From an uncultured Collinsella sp. (GTDB lineage Bacteria; Actinomycetota; Coriobacteriia; Coriobacteriales; Coriobacteriaceae), in the NCBI GenBank assembly GCA_958403385.1, contig CATXXC010000002.1, positions 102,044 to 166,043 on the forward strand: a stretch of DNA of 64,000 bases. The letters run 5' to 3'. Shown here piece after piece: positions 17,110 to 27,587 of this stretch. How positions within the stretch are numbered: the first letter of the stretch is position 1; each line of letters begins with the position of its first letter. Made by a program: the position numbers and the translations under genes. The notes under the pieces are model-generated. The model searched no databases, was not told where the DNA came from, and saw nothing but the letters and a program-made list of their open reading frames with translations.

Positions 17110-18213
17110 ATGGCGACGATGAACGAAAAAGATTACTACGAGATTCTGGGTGTCTCCAAGGACGCCACCTCGCGTGATATTCAAAAGGCCTTTCAGCAAA
17201 AGGCCCGCAAGCTCCATCCGGACGTCAACAAAGAGCCGGATGCCGAGGAAAAGTTTAAAGAGGTTTCCGAGGCCTACGCCGTGCTTTCGGATGAGCAAAA
17301 ACGTGCGCGCTACGACGCCATGCGCTCGGGCAATCCCTTTGCCGGTGCTCCTACGGCTTCGCCCTATGGTGGCGGCTACGCCGGCAACACAGGCTATGGC
17401 AATCCCTTTGAGGGCGGTTTTCCCTTTGGCGGCGCTTGGGGCCAGCAGCGTCGTGGGCAGGCTGCTTACAATCCCGAGAACGGCGCCAATGTGGTCGTCG
17501 ATATCAAACTCGACGCCAAGGAGGCCAAGGGCGGTGCCCGCAAGACCGTCCGCTATACGCGCTTCGATACCTGTGGTCACTGCGGTGGTTCGGGCTCTGT
17601 TTCGTCCGAGCATGCACATACCTGTCCGAGCTGCGGCGGTCGCGGTCACATCGATGTCGACCTGTCCTTTCTGTTTGGTGCCGGCACGTTCCAGTCGGTC
17701 TGCCCTGAGTGCGGTGGCTCCGGTAAGGTCGTCGCCGACCCCTGTCCCGATTGCGGCGGCAGCGGGCGGACCCGTGTGACCTCCGAGCAGACGATTGAGT
17801 TTCCCGCCGGCACGCACGATGGCGACGAGGTCCGTATTGGCGGCATGGGTCACGCCGGCACCAACGGCGCCTCTGGCGGTGATCTGGTCGGTCGCGCCCA
17901 TGTTGAGGCCGAGCGCCTGGAAGGCAAGGCCCGTACCGGTTTTTACCTGATGGGCATCGTGGCGCCGTTTTTGGTGCTATCGGCCATCTCGGGCGTGTTC
18001 TCGGCCTTTGCCGTGATGTGCTCTATTCCGTTTGCCATGGGCCTGTTCATGGTGCTCTCGGACGGCGTGCTGCACCGCAGCCTGCTGTGGTGGAAGCGCG
18101 GCGCGATGCAGTTTGCCAACGGTTTTGCCAATGGCTTCATGTTCGCGCTCGTGTCGGTTTGGTTCGCGAGCTGCTCGCAACGGGCCATGCTTTCGCCGTA
18201 CCAAATGCAATAA
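17110..18213 (+). CDS. DnaJ-like co-chaperone with C-terminal membrane segments
   Basis: J-domain protein of 367 residues. An N-terminal J domain (DYYEILGVSKDA, with HPD in KLHPDVNKE) is followed by a Gly/Tyr-rich linker (about 78-120) and four CxxCxGxG-type zinc motifs (CGHCGGSG, CPSCGGRG, CPECGGSG, CPDCGGSG). Only a short part of the usual substrate-binding C-terminal region follows. From about residue 277 the sequence becomes hydrophobic (FYLMGIVAPFLVLSAI, then MCSIPFAMGLFMVLS and GFMFALVSVWF), giving two or three probable membrane segments. A canonical DnaJ would instead continue with a second beta domain and dimerisation region. ATG 17110 follows AGGAGG; GGGTAGAAT at 17059-17067 may be its -10 region. 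It probably recruits an Hsp70 to the membrane. Confidence 0.8.
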   Translation: MATMNEKDYYEILGVSKDATSRDIQKAFQQKARKLHPDVNKEPDAEEKFKEVSEAYAVLSDEQKRARYDAMRSGNPFAGAPTASPYGGGYAGNTGYGNPFEGGFPFGGAWGQQRRGQAAYNPENGANVVVDIKLDAKEAKGGARKTVRYTRFDTCGHCGGSGSVSSEHAHTCPSCGGRGHIDVDLSFLFGAGTFQSVCPECGGSGKVVADPCPDCGGSGRTRVTSEQTIEFPAGTHDGDEVRIGGMGHAGTNGASGGDLVGRAHVEAERLEGKARTGFYLMGIVAPFLVLSAISGVFSAFAVMCSIPFAMGLFMVLSDGVLHRSLLWWKRGAMQFANGFANGFMFALVSVWFASCSQRAMLSPYQMQ

Positions 18214-18294
18214 CATCAAACCCTCTGTTTGCGGTCGGCCCTGCTTGGGTATAGGACGCACTGTGACAATAATGAAAGTCGGAAGGATTCGGTT

Positions 18295-19443
18295 GTGTCG
18301 GAAAATAGGGATTACTACGAGGTGCTTGGCGTCGACAGGGATGCCGACGCGCGGACGATTAAGCGTGCGTTTCTAAAGAAGGCCCGTACCGTACATCCGG
18401 ATGTTTCGGACGACCCCGAGGCCGAGGCCAAGTTCAAGGAGCTCAACGAGGCCTATTCCGTTCTTTCCGATGAGCAGAAGCGTGCTAACTACGACCGTTA
18501 CGGCACTGCCGACGGCCCTGGTGGTTCGGGCTACGTCGATATCGACGATATCTTTGGTGGCATGGGCATGGACGACTTGTTCTCGTCGTTCTTTGGCGGC
18601 GGTGCCGGCGGTGGCGCCCGCAGCCGTCGTGAGCGTCGTCGCGGACGTGATATGGCCATCTCGCTTTCGGTGACGCTCGAGGAGGCGGCGCTCGGCTGCA
18701 AAAAGACGATCAGCTATGACCGCCTTGCTCCTTGCGAGGACTGCAACGGCACCGGTAGGGCAGAGGGCGCACAGGAAAAGCAGTGCGGCCGCTGCCACGG
18801 CACGGGCTATGTCACGACGGTTCAGCGATCGTTTTTGGGCCAGGTTCAGTCCTCTTCGCCTTGCCCCGACTGCCATGGCGAGGGCACGGTCATCGACCAT
18901 CCCTGCGAGACCTGCGACGGTCAGGGCCGCACGCCTTCGCATGAAAAGATCGACATCGATATTCCTGCCGGCGTTTCGACCGGTCGCCAGCTGCGTGTGA
19001 ACGGCTTTGGCGAGGCCGGTCTTCGCGGCGAGCCTTCGGGCGACCTGATTGTCAACGTGCGCGTTGCCGACCATGAGTGCTTTAAGCGCAACGGGGACGA
19101 CCTGTACCTGGTGAGCGATATCTCGATTGCGCAGGCTGCGCTCGGCTGCGAGATCGAGGTCGAGGGCATTATGCCCGACGAGGTCGTTAAGGTGACGGTT
19201 CCCGCCGGCGCCCAGTACGGCGACACCGTGAGCGTCAATAATTACGGCATGCCGCGCATTGGCGGTGGCGGTTCGCGTGGCCGCCTGATCGTGCAACTGC
19301 GCGTGGTCGTTCCCACCAATCTTTCCAATAAGCAGCGCGAGCTGCTCCGTGCTTTTGCCGATGAGATGGGCGATGACGTCGCTTCCGGTAAGAAGTCGGT
19401 GACCGACCGTATCAAGAGTGCCCTCGACGATATCCTCGATTAA
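18295..19443 (+). CDS. dnaJ: Chaperone protein DnaJ
   Basis: Canonical class I Hsp40 that delivers substrates to DnaK and stimulates its ATPase. The 382-residue protein has a J domain (DYYEVLGVDRDA, HPD in VHPDVSDD), a Gly-rich region (FFGGGAGGGARS), four zinc motifs (CEDCNGTG, CGRCHGTG, CPDCHGEG, CETCDGQG) and complete C-terminal substrate-binding domains. The GTG start at 18295 has GGAAGG about 8 nt upstream; longer in-frame readings are not J-domain-like. It is followed 9 nt later by mtaB. The DnaK partner is not in this window. Confidence 0.93.
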   Translation: MSENRDYYEVLGVDRDADARTIKRAFLKKARTVHPDVSDDPEAEAKFKELNEAYSVLSDEQKRANYDRYGTADGPGGSGYVDIDDIFGGMGMDDLFSSFFGGGAGGGARSRRERRRGRDMAISLSVTLEEAALGCKKTISYDRLAPCEDCNGTGRAEGAQEKQCGRCHGTGYVTTVQRSFLGQVQSSSPCPDCHGEGTVIDHPCETCDGQGRTPSHEKIDIDIPAGVSTGRQLRVNGFGEAGLRGEPSGDLIVNVRVADHECFKRNGDDLYLVSDISIAQAALGCEIEVEGIMPDEVVKVTVPAGAQYGDTVSVNNYGMPRIGGGGSRGRLIVQLRVVVPTNLSNKQRELLRAFADEMGDDVASGKKSVTDRIKSALDDILD

Positions 19444-19452
19444 GGAGCCCGC

Positions 19453-20745
19453 GTGCTCGCACCCCATATTTCCGTCGTCAACCTCGGCTGCCGTGTCAAC
19501 CGGGTTGAGTCTGACCGTATCACTGCCGATCTTATGCGCTTGGGCTTTGCTATTGTGGAGCCCCAGGATGCCGATCTGATCGTCATTAACACTTGTGCCG
19601 TTACGGGCGAGGCCGAGGCCAAGACCCGTAAGGCCGTCCGTCATGCGCTGGCCCATCCAAACGAGCCCTATGTGGTCGTGACCGGATGCGTGGTCAATTT
19701 GCATCCCGAGGAGCTGTCGGAGCTTTCGGATCGCGTGATTGCCGAGCCGTCCAAGATAGATGTCGCCGAACGTGTATGCGAGGTGCTGGGTGTTGAGTCC
19801 GATAGCGTTCCCGCCTGCAGCGATGGCGAGGTGGTCGATGCGCTCGGTCGCTCTCGCCTGGGCGTGAAGATTCAGGATGGCTGCAACCATCGCTGCACCT
19901 ATTGCATTGTGTGGAAGGCGCGCGGCCCCGAGCGCTCCGTGCCCGTCGAGTCCGTGCTCGAGCAAGCTCGCGAGGCCCAGGAGGCCGGCGTGCCCGAGGT
20001 GGTGCTGACCGGTGTGAACCTGGGTGCCTACGATGGCAAGAGCGCGACCGACGAGCACGTCGAAATCGATGAGCTGCTCGTGGCCATCATGGAGCGCACG
20101 TCTATTCCGCATGTGCGCATTTCCTCGGTCGAGCCCATGGATATCTCCGAGCGCCTGCTTAAGGTTATGGCGCGCTACCCGCAGCGTATCGCCCCGTTTT
20201 TGCACCTGCCCGTGCAGTCCGGCTGCACGGCGACCCTGCATCGCATGGGCCGTCCCTATAGCGCCGAAGCCTTTGAGGACACGGTGCGTATGATTCGCGC
20301 CAACTTGCCCCAGGCGTCCCTTTCGTGCGATGTCATCGTCGGTTTTCCTGGTGAGACGGACGAGGAGTTCGAGGAGTCGCTGGCGCTGTGCCGCCGTGTG
20401 GGTTTCTCGCGTATGCACGTGTTTCGCTACAGCAAGCGTCCCGGTACCCTTGCTGCCGACATGCCCGACCAGGTGCCACCCGAGGTTATGGCCGAGCGCA
20501 GCCGCCGTATGCGGGCCGCCGCACAGGAGCTCGCTATTGCCGACGCTCGTCGTCGCGTGGGCACGGTCGAGCGTGCGGTGCTCGAGTATGGCGACAACCT
20601 GACGCTCGGTTCGTTCCATCATGCCCGTCTTGATGATACCTGTGGACTCACAGCCCCTTGCCTGCTCGATGTTGCTATCATCGGAGTCGATGATTCCGGC
20701 TTGGTCCATGCACGCAGGGAGGTTCATGGAAGCCTCGAAGATTAG
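19453..20745 (+). CDS. mtaB: tRNA t6A37 methylthiotransferase MtaB
   Basis: Radical SAM methylthiotransferase making ms2t6A at position 37 of tRNAs reading ANN codons. The 430-residue protein has an N-terminal cluster domain (VNLGCRVNRVESD; INTCAVTGEAEAKTRK; VVTGCV), the radical SAM motif CNHRCTYC at about 144-151 and a short C-terminal RNA-binding part. The NLGCRVN wording and VWKARG after the cysteines separate it from MiaB and RimO, both also in this window. GTG start behind AAGGAG. The 3' end overlaps phoH by 20 nt. Confidence 0.9.
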   Translation: MLAPHISVVNLGCRVNRVESDRITADLMRLGFAIVEPQDADLIVINTCAVTGEAEAKTRKAVRHALAHPNEPYVVVTGCVVNLHPEELSELSDRVIAEPSKIDVAERVCEVLGVESDSVPACSDGEVVDALGRSRLGVKIQDGCNHRCTYCIVWKARGPERSVPVESVLEQAREAQEAGVPEVVLTGVNLGAYDGKSATDEHVEIDELLVAIMERTSIPHVRISSVEPMDISERLLKVMARYPQRIAPFLHLPVQSGCTATLHRMGRPYSAEAFEDTVRMIRANLPQASLSCDVIVGFPGETDEEFEESLALCRRVGFSRMHVFRYSKRPGTLAADMPDQVPPEVMAERSRRMRAAAQELAIADARRRVGTVERAVLEYGDNLTLGSFHHARLDDTCGLTAPCLLDVAIIGVDDSGLVHARREVHGSLED

Positions 20746-21712
20746 ACTTACCGTTCCCGAGGGTATCGACCCCTCGCGCGTTTTGGGCGCCGGCGATGGC
20801 GCCCTTCGTGCACTCGAGAACTTGGTGCGCGCCCATGTGGTTGCCCGCGGTGACAGCGTTGCCGTGAGCGGCGATCCGGACGAGGTCGAGCTCGTGGCGC
20901 GTTTTTTCGAACATGCCTTTCGTGAGGCCGCTGCCGGGCGCACGCTTTCTGCCGATGATGTCTCGCGCTGTCTGGCCGTTCTGCGCGACGGCGAGCATGA
21001 TGCCTCGTCGTTGCGCGATGACGTGCTGCTATCGTATCGCGGTCGCGTTATCCGCCCCAAGACGCTCGGCCAAAAGCGCTATGTGGATGCCATCCGCTCT
21101 TCTACCATCACGTTTGGCCTCGGTCCCGCCGGTACCGGTAAAACCTATCTGGCCATGGCGCTCGCCGTCGCCGCGCTCAAGCGCCATGAGGTAGGCCGCC
21201 TGATCCTGACGCGCCCGGTTGTCGAGGCGGGGGAGAACCTGGGCTTTTTGCCCGGCACCCTCGAGGAAAAGATCGACCCGTATATGCGCCCGCTCTATGA
21301 TGCCCTCTTTGACATGATGGATCGCGAGCGCACCGATGAGCTTATGGAGCGTGGCGTGATCGAGATCGCCCCGCTCGCCTACATGCGCGGTCGAACGCTG
21401 AGTGATGCCTTTGTGGTGCTCGATGAGGCACAAAACACAACGCCTGAGCAGATGAAGATGTTCCTGACGCGTCTGGGTTTTAATTCCAAGTTCGTGATTA
21501 CCGGCGACCTGAGCCAGCGTGACCTGGTGGGTCGCCGCGGCGGTCTTGCCGATGTCGAAAGGATTTTGGGTCGCGTCGACGATGTGGCATTTTCGCACCT
21601 GGAGCGTGCCGATGTGGTTCGCCATGCCCTGGTGGGCCGTATCGTTGAGGCCTATGATGCATACGACGATGCGCGTGAGCAGCGCGCACACGATCGAAAG
21701 GAGTCCCGTTGA
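20726..21712 (+). CDS. phoH: PhoH-like ATPase
   Basis: P-loop NTPase of the PhoH/YbeZ family, a putative RNA-linked ATPase usually paired with YbeY. The 328-residue protein has a PhoH core with Walker A GPAGTGKTYLA at about 133-143, RPVVEAGENLGFLPG and Walker B VVLDEAQNTT. ATG 20726 is chosen because GGGAGG lies just upstream; an earlier in-frame ATG at 20621 is inside mtaB with no ribosome site. The phoH-ybeY-dgkA-era order is a classic conserved block. Confidence 0.92.
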   Translation: MEASKIRLTVPEGIDPSRVLGAGDGALRALENLVRAHVVARGDSVAVSGDPDEVELVARFFEHAFREAAAGRTLSADDVSRCLAVLRDGEHDASSLRDDVLLSYRGRVIRPKTLGQKRYVDAIRSSTITFGLGPAGTGKTYLAMALAVAALKRHEVGRLILTRPVVEAGENLGFLPGTLEEKIDPYMRPLYDALFDMMDRERTDELMERGVIEIAPLAYMRGRTLSDAFVVLDEAQNTTPEQMKMFLTRLGFNSKFVITGDLSQRDLVGRRGGLADVERILGRVDDVAFSHLERADVVRHALVGRIVEAYDAYDDAREQRAHDRKESR

Positions 21713-22218
21713 GTGTATTGATCAGCAACGATGCCGAGCTCGATACGCTGCTCGATGCCCAGGAGGTGGAGCACATCTGCGGAGTTGTGCTTGCCGCCGA
21801 GGGTGTTGAGCGTGAGGTTGAGATTTCCCTTTCGTATGTCGATGAAGACGAGATGCACGAGCTCAACCACGAGTGGCGCGGCATCGATCGCACCACCGAC
21901 GTGCTCTCGTTTGAATGCGACTCGGCCTTTGACGAGGACATTCCCGCCGACGAGACGCTTGAGCTCGGCGATATTATCCTGGCCCCGCAGGTTATTGCCC
22001 GCCAGGCCCCCGGCTTTGGCAACAGTCCCGCCGATGAGTGCCGGCTGATGCTTGTTCACGGCATGCTGCACCTGCTGGGCTATGACCACATCGAGGACGA
22101 CGAGGCCGAGGTCATGGAGGCCCGTGAGGATGCCATCCTGCGCGACTTGGCGCTTGAGCGCGGCGAGGACCCCAAACTCGTCCACGTCGGCCCCATAACC
22201 AATCATTCCCACGACTAG
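21709..22218 (+). CDS. ybeY: Endoribonuclease YbeY
   Basis: Zinc metalloprotein needed for 16S rRNA 3' maturation and ribosome quality control. The signature HGMLHLLGYDH, with three histidine zinc ligands, lies at about 116-126, preceded by DVLSFECD. Length 169 residues. The start is TTG overlapping the phoH stop (TTGA at 21709-21712), with AAAGGAG at 21697-21703 upstream, so it is probably translationally coupled to phoH. Confidence 0.93.
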   Translation: MSVLISNDAELDTLLDAQEVEHICGVVLAAEGVEREVEISLSYVDEDEMHELNHEWRGIDRTTDVLSFECDSAFDEDIPADETLELGDIILAPQVIARQAPGFGNSPADECRLMLVHGMLHLLGYDHIEDDEAEVMEAREDAILRDLALERGEDPKLVHVGPITNHSHD

Positions 22219-22227
22219 GAGCCGTCT

Positions 22228-22605
22228 ATGATTCCCGGATCGAACAAGGACCATCCGTCCTTTTTAAAGTCGTTCTCATACGCGATGGAGGGCTTCGTCA
22301 CTGCCGTCAAGACCGAGCGCAATATCAAGGTCATGCTCGCGGCGGGCGCGTGCACCGTCATTGCCGGCTGCATCGTGGGGCTCGATATTGCCGAGTGGGC
22401 TACGGTCATCATTTGCTGCGGCCTGGTGATTCACGGCGAGCTGTGCAATACCGCCATGGAGGCGATTGTGGACCTGGCGACCCAGGAGCTGCATCCGCTG
22501 GCCAAGCGCGCGAAGGATATCGCCGCTGCCTCTGTATACGTTCTTTCCATTACCGCCGCGATCGTGGGCTTGCTTGTCTTTGCTCACGCGCTCGACTTTA
22601 TTTAG
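22228..22605 (+). CDS. dgkA: Diacylglycerol kinase / undecaprenol kinase DgkA
   Basis: Small integral membrane kinase of 125 residues, phosphorylating diacylglycerol or undecaprenol to recycle lipid carriers. The family core GELCNTAMEAIVDLAT (E-x3-NTA-x-E-x2-D) lies at about 71-86. Three hydrophobic helices flank it, and FLKSFSYAMEGF at the N-terminus is typical. In Gram-positive bacteria this family mainly acts on undecaprenol, so that substrate is the likelier one here. It sits between ybeY and era. Confidence 0.9.
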   Translation: MIPGSNKDHPSFLKSFSYAMEGFVTAVKTERNIKVMLAAGACTVIAGCIVGLDIAEWATVIICCGLVIHGELCNTAMEAIVDLATQELHPLAKRAKDIAAASVYVLSITAAIVGLLVFAHALDFI

Positions 22606-22617
22606 AAAGGGATTCCC

Positions 22618-23688
22618 ATGTCCGACAATATGCAGCCTACCGGTGAAGTTTTGGATGACGAGGTCCTGGACGAGGCTGAAGGTGCCGATTCGTTTGACGA
22701 GGTCGAGGAGTTCGACCCGTTTGAGGGTATGAGCGACGAGGAACTCGATGCCCTTTGCGACGAGGATGAGAGCCTCGCGGGCTTTGGCGACGTGGAACCT
22801 GGTTTCCGCAGCGGCTTTGTGGCCCTGGTCGGTCGTCCCAACGCCGGCAAGTCCACGCTGCTCAACGCCTGTTACGGCAAGAAGGTCGCCATTACCTCTC
22901 CGGTTGCCCAGACGACCCGCCGCCGTATGCGCGCCGTGGTCAACCGCCCCGGCTATCAGCTGGTTTTCGTTGACACGCCGGGTATCCACAAGCCCAAGGA
23001 CGGCCTGGGCTCCGAGCTTAACAAGAGCGCGTTGTTCGAACTGAACGATGTCGATGTCGTCGCGTTTCTGATCGACGCCACCAAACCCATCGGCAGGGGA
23101 GACGCCTGGGTCGCTGAGCGCGTCAAAAACGCCCGTTCAAAAAAGGTCCTGGTGCTTACCAAAGCCGACGAGGCCGATCCCGCCCAGGTTATGGAACAAC
23201 TCAAGTCCGCCCACGAGCTTATGGAATACGACGATGAGATCGTGACGTCGTCGGTCAAGAACTTCAACGTCGATGCGTTTATCGAGACCGTCGCTCACTT
23301 CTTGCCCGAGGGCCCGCGTTGGTTCCCCGAGGACATGGGCACCGACGCGTCCGACGAGACCCTCGTGGCCGAGTTTGTGCGCGAGAAGGTCCTGCGTCGC
23401 ACCCGCGACGAGATCCCTCACTCCGTGGGCGTCATCTGTGACGCGCTCGAGCAGACTAAGAAGGTCCTGCGCGTGCACGCCACGATTTACGTCGAGCGCG
23501 AGGGGCAGAAGGGCATCATCATCGGCAAGGGCGGCGAGATGATTAAGCATATCGGCATCGATGCCCGTCGCGATCTTGAGCGTATCTTTGGCACTCAGGT
23601 CTTTTTGGAGCTCGACGTGAAGGTTAAGGCCGGCTGGCGCGATGACGAGGCGCAAATCCGCCGCTTTGGCTATAACGCCGAAGATTGA
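22618..23688 (+). CDS. era: GTPase Era with acidic N-terminal extension
   Basis: Ras-like GTPase plus KH domain that binds the 3' end of 16S rRNA during 30S assembly. G1 GRPNAGKST at about 75-83, G3 DTPGIHKP, G4 as TKAD (a common NKxD variant), and the KH motif GIIIGKGGEMIKHIG near 302-316. The protein is 356 residues, about 55 longer than usual because of a very acidic, low-complexity N-terminus (many Asp/Glu before GFVALVGRP). ATG 22618 has AAAGGG upstream. Adjacent to ybeY and recO as in many genomes. Confidence 0.94.
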   Translation: MSDNMQPTGEVLDDEVLDEAEGADSFDEVEEFDPFEGMSDEELDALCDEDESLAGFGDVEPGFRSGFVALVGRPNAGKSTLLNACYGKKVAITSPVAQTTRRRMRAVVNRPGYQLVFVDTPGIHKPKDGLGSELNKSALFELNDVDVVAFLIDATKPIGRGDAWVAERVKNARSKKVLVLTKADEADPAQVMEQLKSAHELMEYDDEIVTSSVKNFNVDAFIETVAHFLPEGPRWFPEDMGTDASDETLVAEFVREKVLRRTRDEIPHSVGVICDALEQTKKVLRVHATIYVEREGQKGIIIGKGGEMIKHIGIDARRDLERIFGTQVFLELDVKVKAGWRDDEAQIRRFGYNAED

Positions 23689-23700
23689 GCCTCGGCGTTC

Positions 23701-24450
23701 ATGGCAGGCTCTCGCACATATCGCACAAAGGTGCTCGTCCTCGACAAGACGAAGCTCAAGGAAACCGACCTGATTTTGACGATGCTCGACGAACGGGGGC
23801 GGCAGGTGCGTGCCGTGGCCAAGGGCGCACGTAAGCCTGGCGGTCGCCTTGCGGCCCGTTGCGAGCTCTTCTGCACCGTTGATATGCTGCTCGCGCATGG
23901 TCGCTCGCTCGACGTGGTTTCTCAGGCGGAGCTTATGGAGGCGCCGCTCGGTGCCGCTCCTGACTACGAGACGACCTGTGCCGCCAGCGCGATTGCCGAG
24001 GTTGCGCGCGCGTGCTCGTTCGAGGATGCCGAGGATCCATTTACCTTTGCCATCACGCAGCGAGCGCTCACGCTTGTCGGCAGCGGTCTCGACTCGGCAC
24101 ATATGGACCTGCTCGTGGCGGCCTTTGTCTTTAAACTGCTGTCGCACGTTGGCTACCGACCCGATTTCTCGGCATGCGTGCTGTGCGGAGACCCCATGCT
24201 GTCGTATTTTTCGCCCCAGGCGGGCGGGCTTCTGTGCGGGTCGTGCGCCTCGAGTGTGCCTGGCGCCGAGTTGGTATCAGTCGGCGAGGTCGCATGGCTG
24301 CGCGCTCTGATGTCCATGACGTTCGATGCCCTTATGGACGAGCGGATCGATCCGCATACGGCTGCTTTTTTGCTGGGGCTTTCGCATGTTTGGGCCGCCA
24401 CACACGCCGATCAGCGGCTCCGTGCGATGGAATTCATGTTGGGTCGGTGA
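23701..24450 (+). CDS. recO: DNA repair protein RecO
   Basis: Mediator that loads RecA on SSB-coated single-stranded DNA (RecFOR pathway). The 249-residue protein has an N-terminal OB fold (TYRTKVLVLDKTKLKETDLIL), a helical middle, and a zinc site with two C-x2-C pairs (CVLCGD and CGSCAS) at about 159-180. It starts 12 nt after era; no clear ribosome site is visible, so coupling or weak initiation is possible. Confidence 0.9.
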   Translation: MAGSRTYRTKVLVLDKTKLKETDLILTMLDERGRQVRAVAKGARKPGGRLAARCELFCTVDMLLAHGRSLDVVSQAELMEAPLGAAPDYETTCAASAIAEVARACSFEDAEDPFTFAITQRALTLVGSGLDSAHMDLLVAAFVFKLLSHVGYRPDFSACVLCGDPMLSYFSPQAGGLLCGSCASSVPGAELVSVGEVAWLRALMSMTFDALMDERIDPHTAAFLLGLSHVWAATHADQRLRAMEFMLGR

Positions 24451-24552
24451 TGATGCGCAGGCGCGCGTCGCTTGTGGTAACATACCGACCTGTTGGTACC
24501 TCGACCTTGGATGTTCGCTCCACCGGCGGCTTCCCAGTCCGAGGCGAATAGA

Positions 24553-24568
24553 GTCGCCCGCGGGCGAC
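24553..24568 (+). promoter_or_regulatory. Perfect palindrome in the rpsO leader
   Basis: GTCGCCCGCGGGCGAC is fully self-complementary and lies about 20 nt before the rpsO start, in a leader of roughly 100 nt that follows a -10-like TAACAT (24478-24483). In several bacteria S15 represses its own mRNA through leader structures; this palindrome is a candidate part of such a site, but that role is inferred. Confidence 0.35.
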
Positions 24569-24588
24569 GCGAAACGAAAGGTGAAACA

Positions 24589-24867
24589 ATGACTGTTTCC
24601 AAAGAGCGCAAGGCGGAGCTGACCGCCCAGTTCGGTAACTCCCCGGTCGATACCGGTAACCCCAAGGTTCAGGTCGCCATCCTGTCCGAGCGCATCAAGG
24701 AGCTGACCGAGCACATGAAGTCCCACCAGAAGGACTTCCACACCCGTCGTGGCCTGCTCATGCTCGTTGGCCGTCGTCGTCGTCTTCTCTCCTACATCAA
24801 GAAGAACGACATCGTCGAGTACCGTGAGCTCATCAAGGCTCTGGGCATCCGCGACAACATCCAGTAA
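24589..24867 (+). CDS. rpsO: 30S ribosomal protein S15
   Basis: Primary 16S rRNA-binding protein of the central domain. The 92-residue product has the S15 core: NPKVQVAILSERIKELTEHM, HQKDFHTRRGLLMLVGRRR and the C-terminal YRELIKALGIRD. ATG 24589 follows AAAGGTG; a longer in-frame upstream reading is leader sequence. Followed by an intrinsic terminator and then pnp, the universal rpsO-pnp order. Confidence 0.96.
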   Translation: MTVSKERKAELTAQFGNSPVDTGNPKVQVAILSERIKELTEHMKSHQKDFHTRRGLLMLVGRRRRLLSYIKKNDIVEYRELIKALGIRDNIQ

Positions 24868-24882
24868 GGATTTGTACATGCT

Positions 24883-24915
24883 AAGAGCGTCCTGCGCAGC
24901 GGGGCGCTCTTTTTG
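24883..24915 (+). terminator. Intrinsic terminator after rpsO
   Basis: AAGAGCG (24883-24889) pairs with CGCTCTT (24905-24911), with further G-C pairing inside, followed by TTTTTG. Some read-through into pnp is possible. Confidence 0.8.
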
Positions 24916-24981
24916 TGTAAGGGCGTGAACAATCACGCTCTGAAGCGTGGCGGGGGCAGGGGGCCCGCGTCACATGAGAAG

Positions 24982-25004
24982 CCCGCAGGCAAGGGGCCTG
25001 TGGG
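24982..25004 (+). promoter_or_regulatory. Leader hairpin just upstream of pnp
   Basis: CCCGCAGGC (24982-24990) pairs with GCCTGTGGG (24996-25004) around a 5-nt loop, ending 13 nt before the pnp start. PNPase commonly controls its own mRNA through a 5' leader stem, so this hairpin is a candidate for such control (inference). Confidence 0.4.
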
Positions 25005-25017
25005 GTAAAGGAGAACA

Positions 25018-27264
<2,247 letters not shown>

Positions 27265-27289
27265 TAGCTACACATAAGCAGCTCAACAA

Positions 27290-27318
27290 GGGCGACCCCG
27301 GACAGGGGTCGCTCTTTT
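27290..27318 (+). terminator. Intrinsic terminator after pnp
   Basis: GCGACCCC (27292-27299) pairs with GGGGTCGC (27305-27312), followed by TCTTTT. Its T-run is also the outer end of the left arm of element A1, so the two structures overlap by four bases. Confidence 0.8.
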
Positions 27319-27455
27319 GCTATTCCCGGCGGGGTCCGCGGATAAAGTTTCCTGCTCTACAGTCCTGCTCACGACGGAGGCCACATTAAGTGGCCTCCTG
27401 TTCGTGCGGAACTCGCGATAAACTTTACCCGCGGCCCCCGCCGGGAATAGCAAAA
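27315..27455 (+). repeat. Structured repeat A1 (141 nt, 36-nt arms, 69-nt conserved core)
   Basis: The arms at 27315-27350 and 27420-27455 are inverted repeats with 34 of 36 positions paired. They enclose a 69-nt core containing a 9-bp hairpin, GGAGGCCAC-ATTAA-GTGGCCTCC (27376-27398). The core begins CCTGCTCTACAGTCCTG and ends GAACTCGCGAT. The same core occurs in the opposite orientation in A2 with 58 of 69 positions identical, whereas the arms of the two copies share little sequence apart from about seven inner bases. No reading frame explains it. It occupies the pnp-rnj gap together with A2. Confidence 0.9.
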
Positions 27456-27587
27456 GGGCTGGTTGGTGCGGGTTTCGATTTTGTCAGATGGTCAATTCAG
27501 CTTTCCTTTTTTCTGAATTGTCGATAGCTGCACACCCGGCATATCCTCAGATAAAACCAACCAAAATAAACCTGTCCCATTTTGGCA
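27456..27587. other. Spacer between A1 and A2
   Basis: This 132-nt AT-richer stretch separates the two inverted A elements. A short inverted repeat, CAATTCAG (27492-27499) with CTGAATTG (27513-27520), encloses a T/C-rich loop. No gene or clear promoter was seen. Confidence 0.5.

Noticed and set aside
18373..21060. 895-codon open frame on the minus strand
   Set aside because: It lies fully opposite dnaJ and mtaB and part of phoH, all with clear family motifs. Its composition (His, Gly, Ala, Arg rich, no domains) is the usual antisense shadow of G+C-rich codon bias.
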